Positions 63,003-64,000 of a stretch of DNA of 64,000 nucleotides are shown piece after piece (within the stretch, counting starts at the first letter, position 1; every line of letters begins with the position of its first letter). The stretch is taken from positions 23,768 through 87,767 of the forward strand of contig JAFSBY010000015.1 in assembly GCA_017437045.1 (NCBI GenBank), written 5' to 3'. The notes beneath the pieces were generated by a model, which made no database searches, was not told the origin of the DNA, and saw nothing but the letters and a program-made list of their open reading frames with translations. A program made the position numbers and the translations under genes. The DNA is from Alistipes sp. GTDB lineage: Bacteria > Bacteroidota > Bacteroidia > Bacteroidales > Rikenellaceae.

Positions 63003-64000
<998 letters not shown>

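Overview
The window reads as a chromosomal segment of a Bacteroidales gut bacterium, most likely Alistipes or a close relative (Rikenellaceae). The support is a Sus-like starch locus with lipoprotein glycosidases, an rnfBCDGEA operon preceded by rseC, DUF349, GH3-family and DUF4252 proteins, the Bacteroidetes promoter box TAnnTTTG (often with TTTG about 19-20 bases upstream) before many genes, and GC-rich coding DNA with heavy use of TCG serine codons. The species assignment is inference. No rRNA, tRNA or CRISPR array was seen.

Layout. 1-10.45 kb: a Sus-like operon on the + strand, with a SusE/F-like glycan-binding protein (5' end outside the window), a SusG-like amylase with a CBM58-type insert, a GH53 endo-galactanase, two further GH13 enzymes and a SusA-like neopullulanase. 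It ends in a large nested hairpin. 10.7-12.2 kb: an AT-richer TIR-domain membrane protein with a C-type-lectin-like C-terminus. 12.3-12.9 kb: rplU-rpmA on the - strand. 13.0-15.2 kb: three overlapping genes (pseudo-receiver, HEAT-like membrane protein, degenerate glycosyltransferase-like protein). 15.3-23.7 kb: a CysQ-like phosphatase, a small Cys-rich membrane protein, then trkA, a GH3-family gene, a deoxynucleoside kinase, an rsmF-like gene, a merR-like gene, a nif3-like gene and a zinc-ribbon coiled-coil gene. 24-31.4 kb: nadE and rseC-rnfBCDGEA, ending in a second copy of the nested hairpin.

31.7-34.1 kb: an ECF sigma / anti-sigma / outer-membrane protein / DUF4252 operon. 34.2-35.05 kb: hpt and an FtsB-like gene. 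35.3-36.2 kb: an AT-rich GNAT gene between two 61-bp direct repeats, with the look of a recently acquired cassette. 36.2-41.3 kb: thiL divergent from aroQ-wzx, then a phosphate acyltransferase and acetate kinase. 41.6-44.5 kb: an orphan OmpR-type regulator and a lone glycosidase-like lipoprotein. 44.7-52.2 kb: DUF349, pyrG, yidC, an RNase D-like exonuclease and an rlmI-like gene. 52.2-57.7 kb: recQ, a GT2 polyprenol-phosphate mannosyltransferase and a large AsmA protein.

57.7-60.3 kb is a repeat-bounded island. Composite repeats, inverted between its two ends, enclose two broken genes joined at a GC-rich/AT-rich boundary and an AT-rich DUF4377 lipoprotein. 60.3-64 kb: an M16 peptidase pair (inactive-looking and catalytic partners) divergent from the start of nifJ, which runs off the window.

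Metabolically, the Sus-like enzymes would degrade starch and malto-oligosaccharides, with a side activity on galactan. The PFOR, Rnf, phosphate acyltransferase and acetate kinase genes would supply pyruvate oxidation, ferredoxin-linked ion pumping and substrate-level ATP. The best candidates for something undescribed are the TIR-lectin protein, the pseudo-enzyme trio at 13-15 kb, the GNAT cassette, the nested hairpin family and the 57.7-60.3 kb island.
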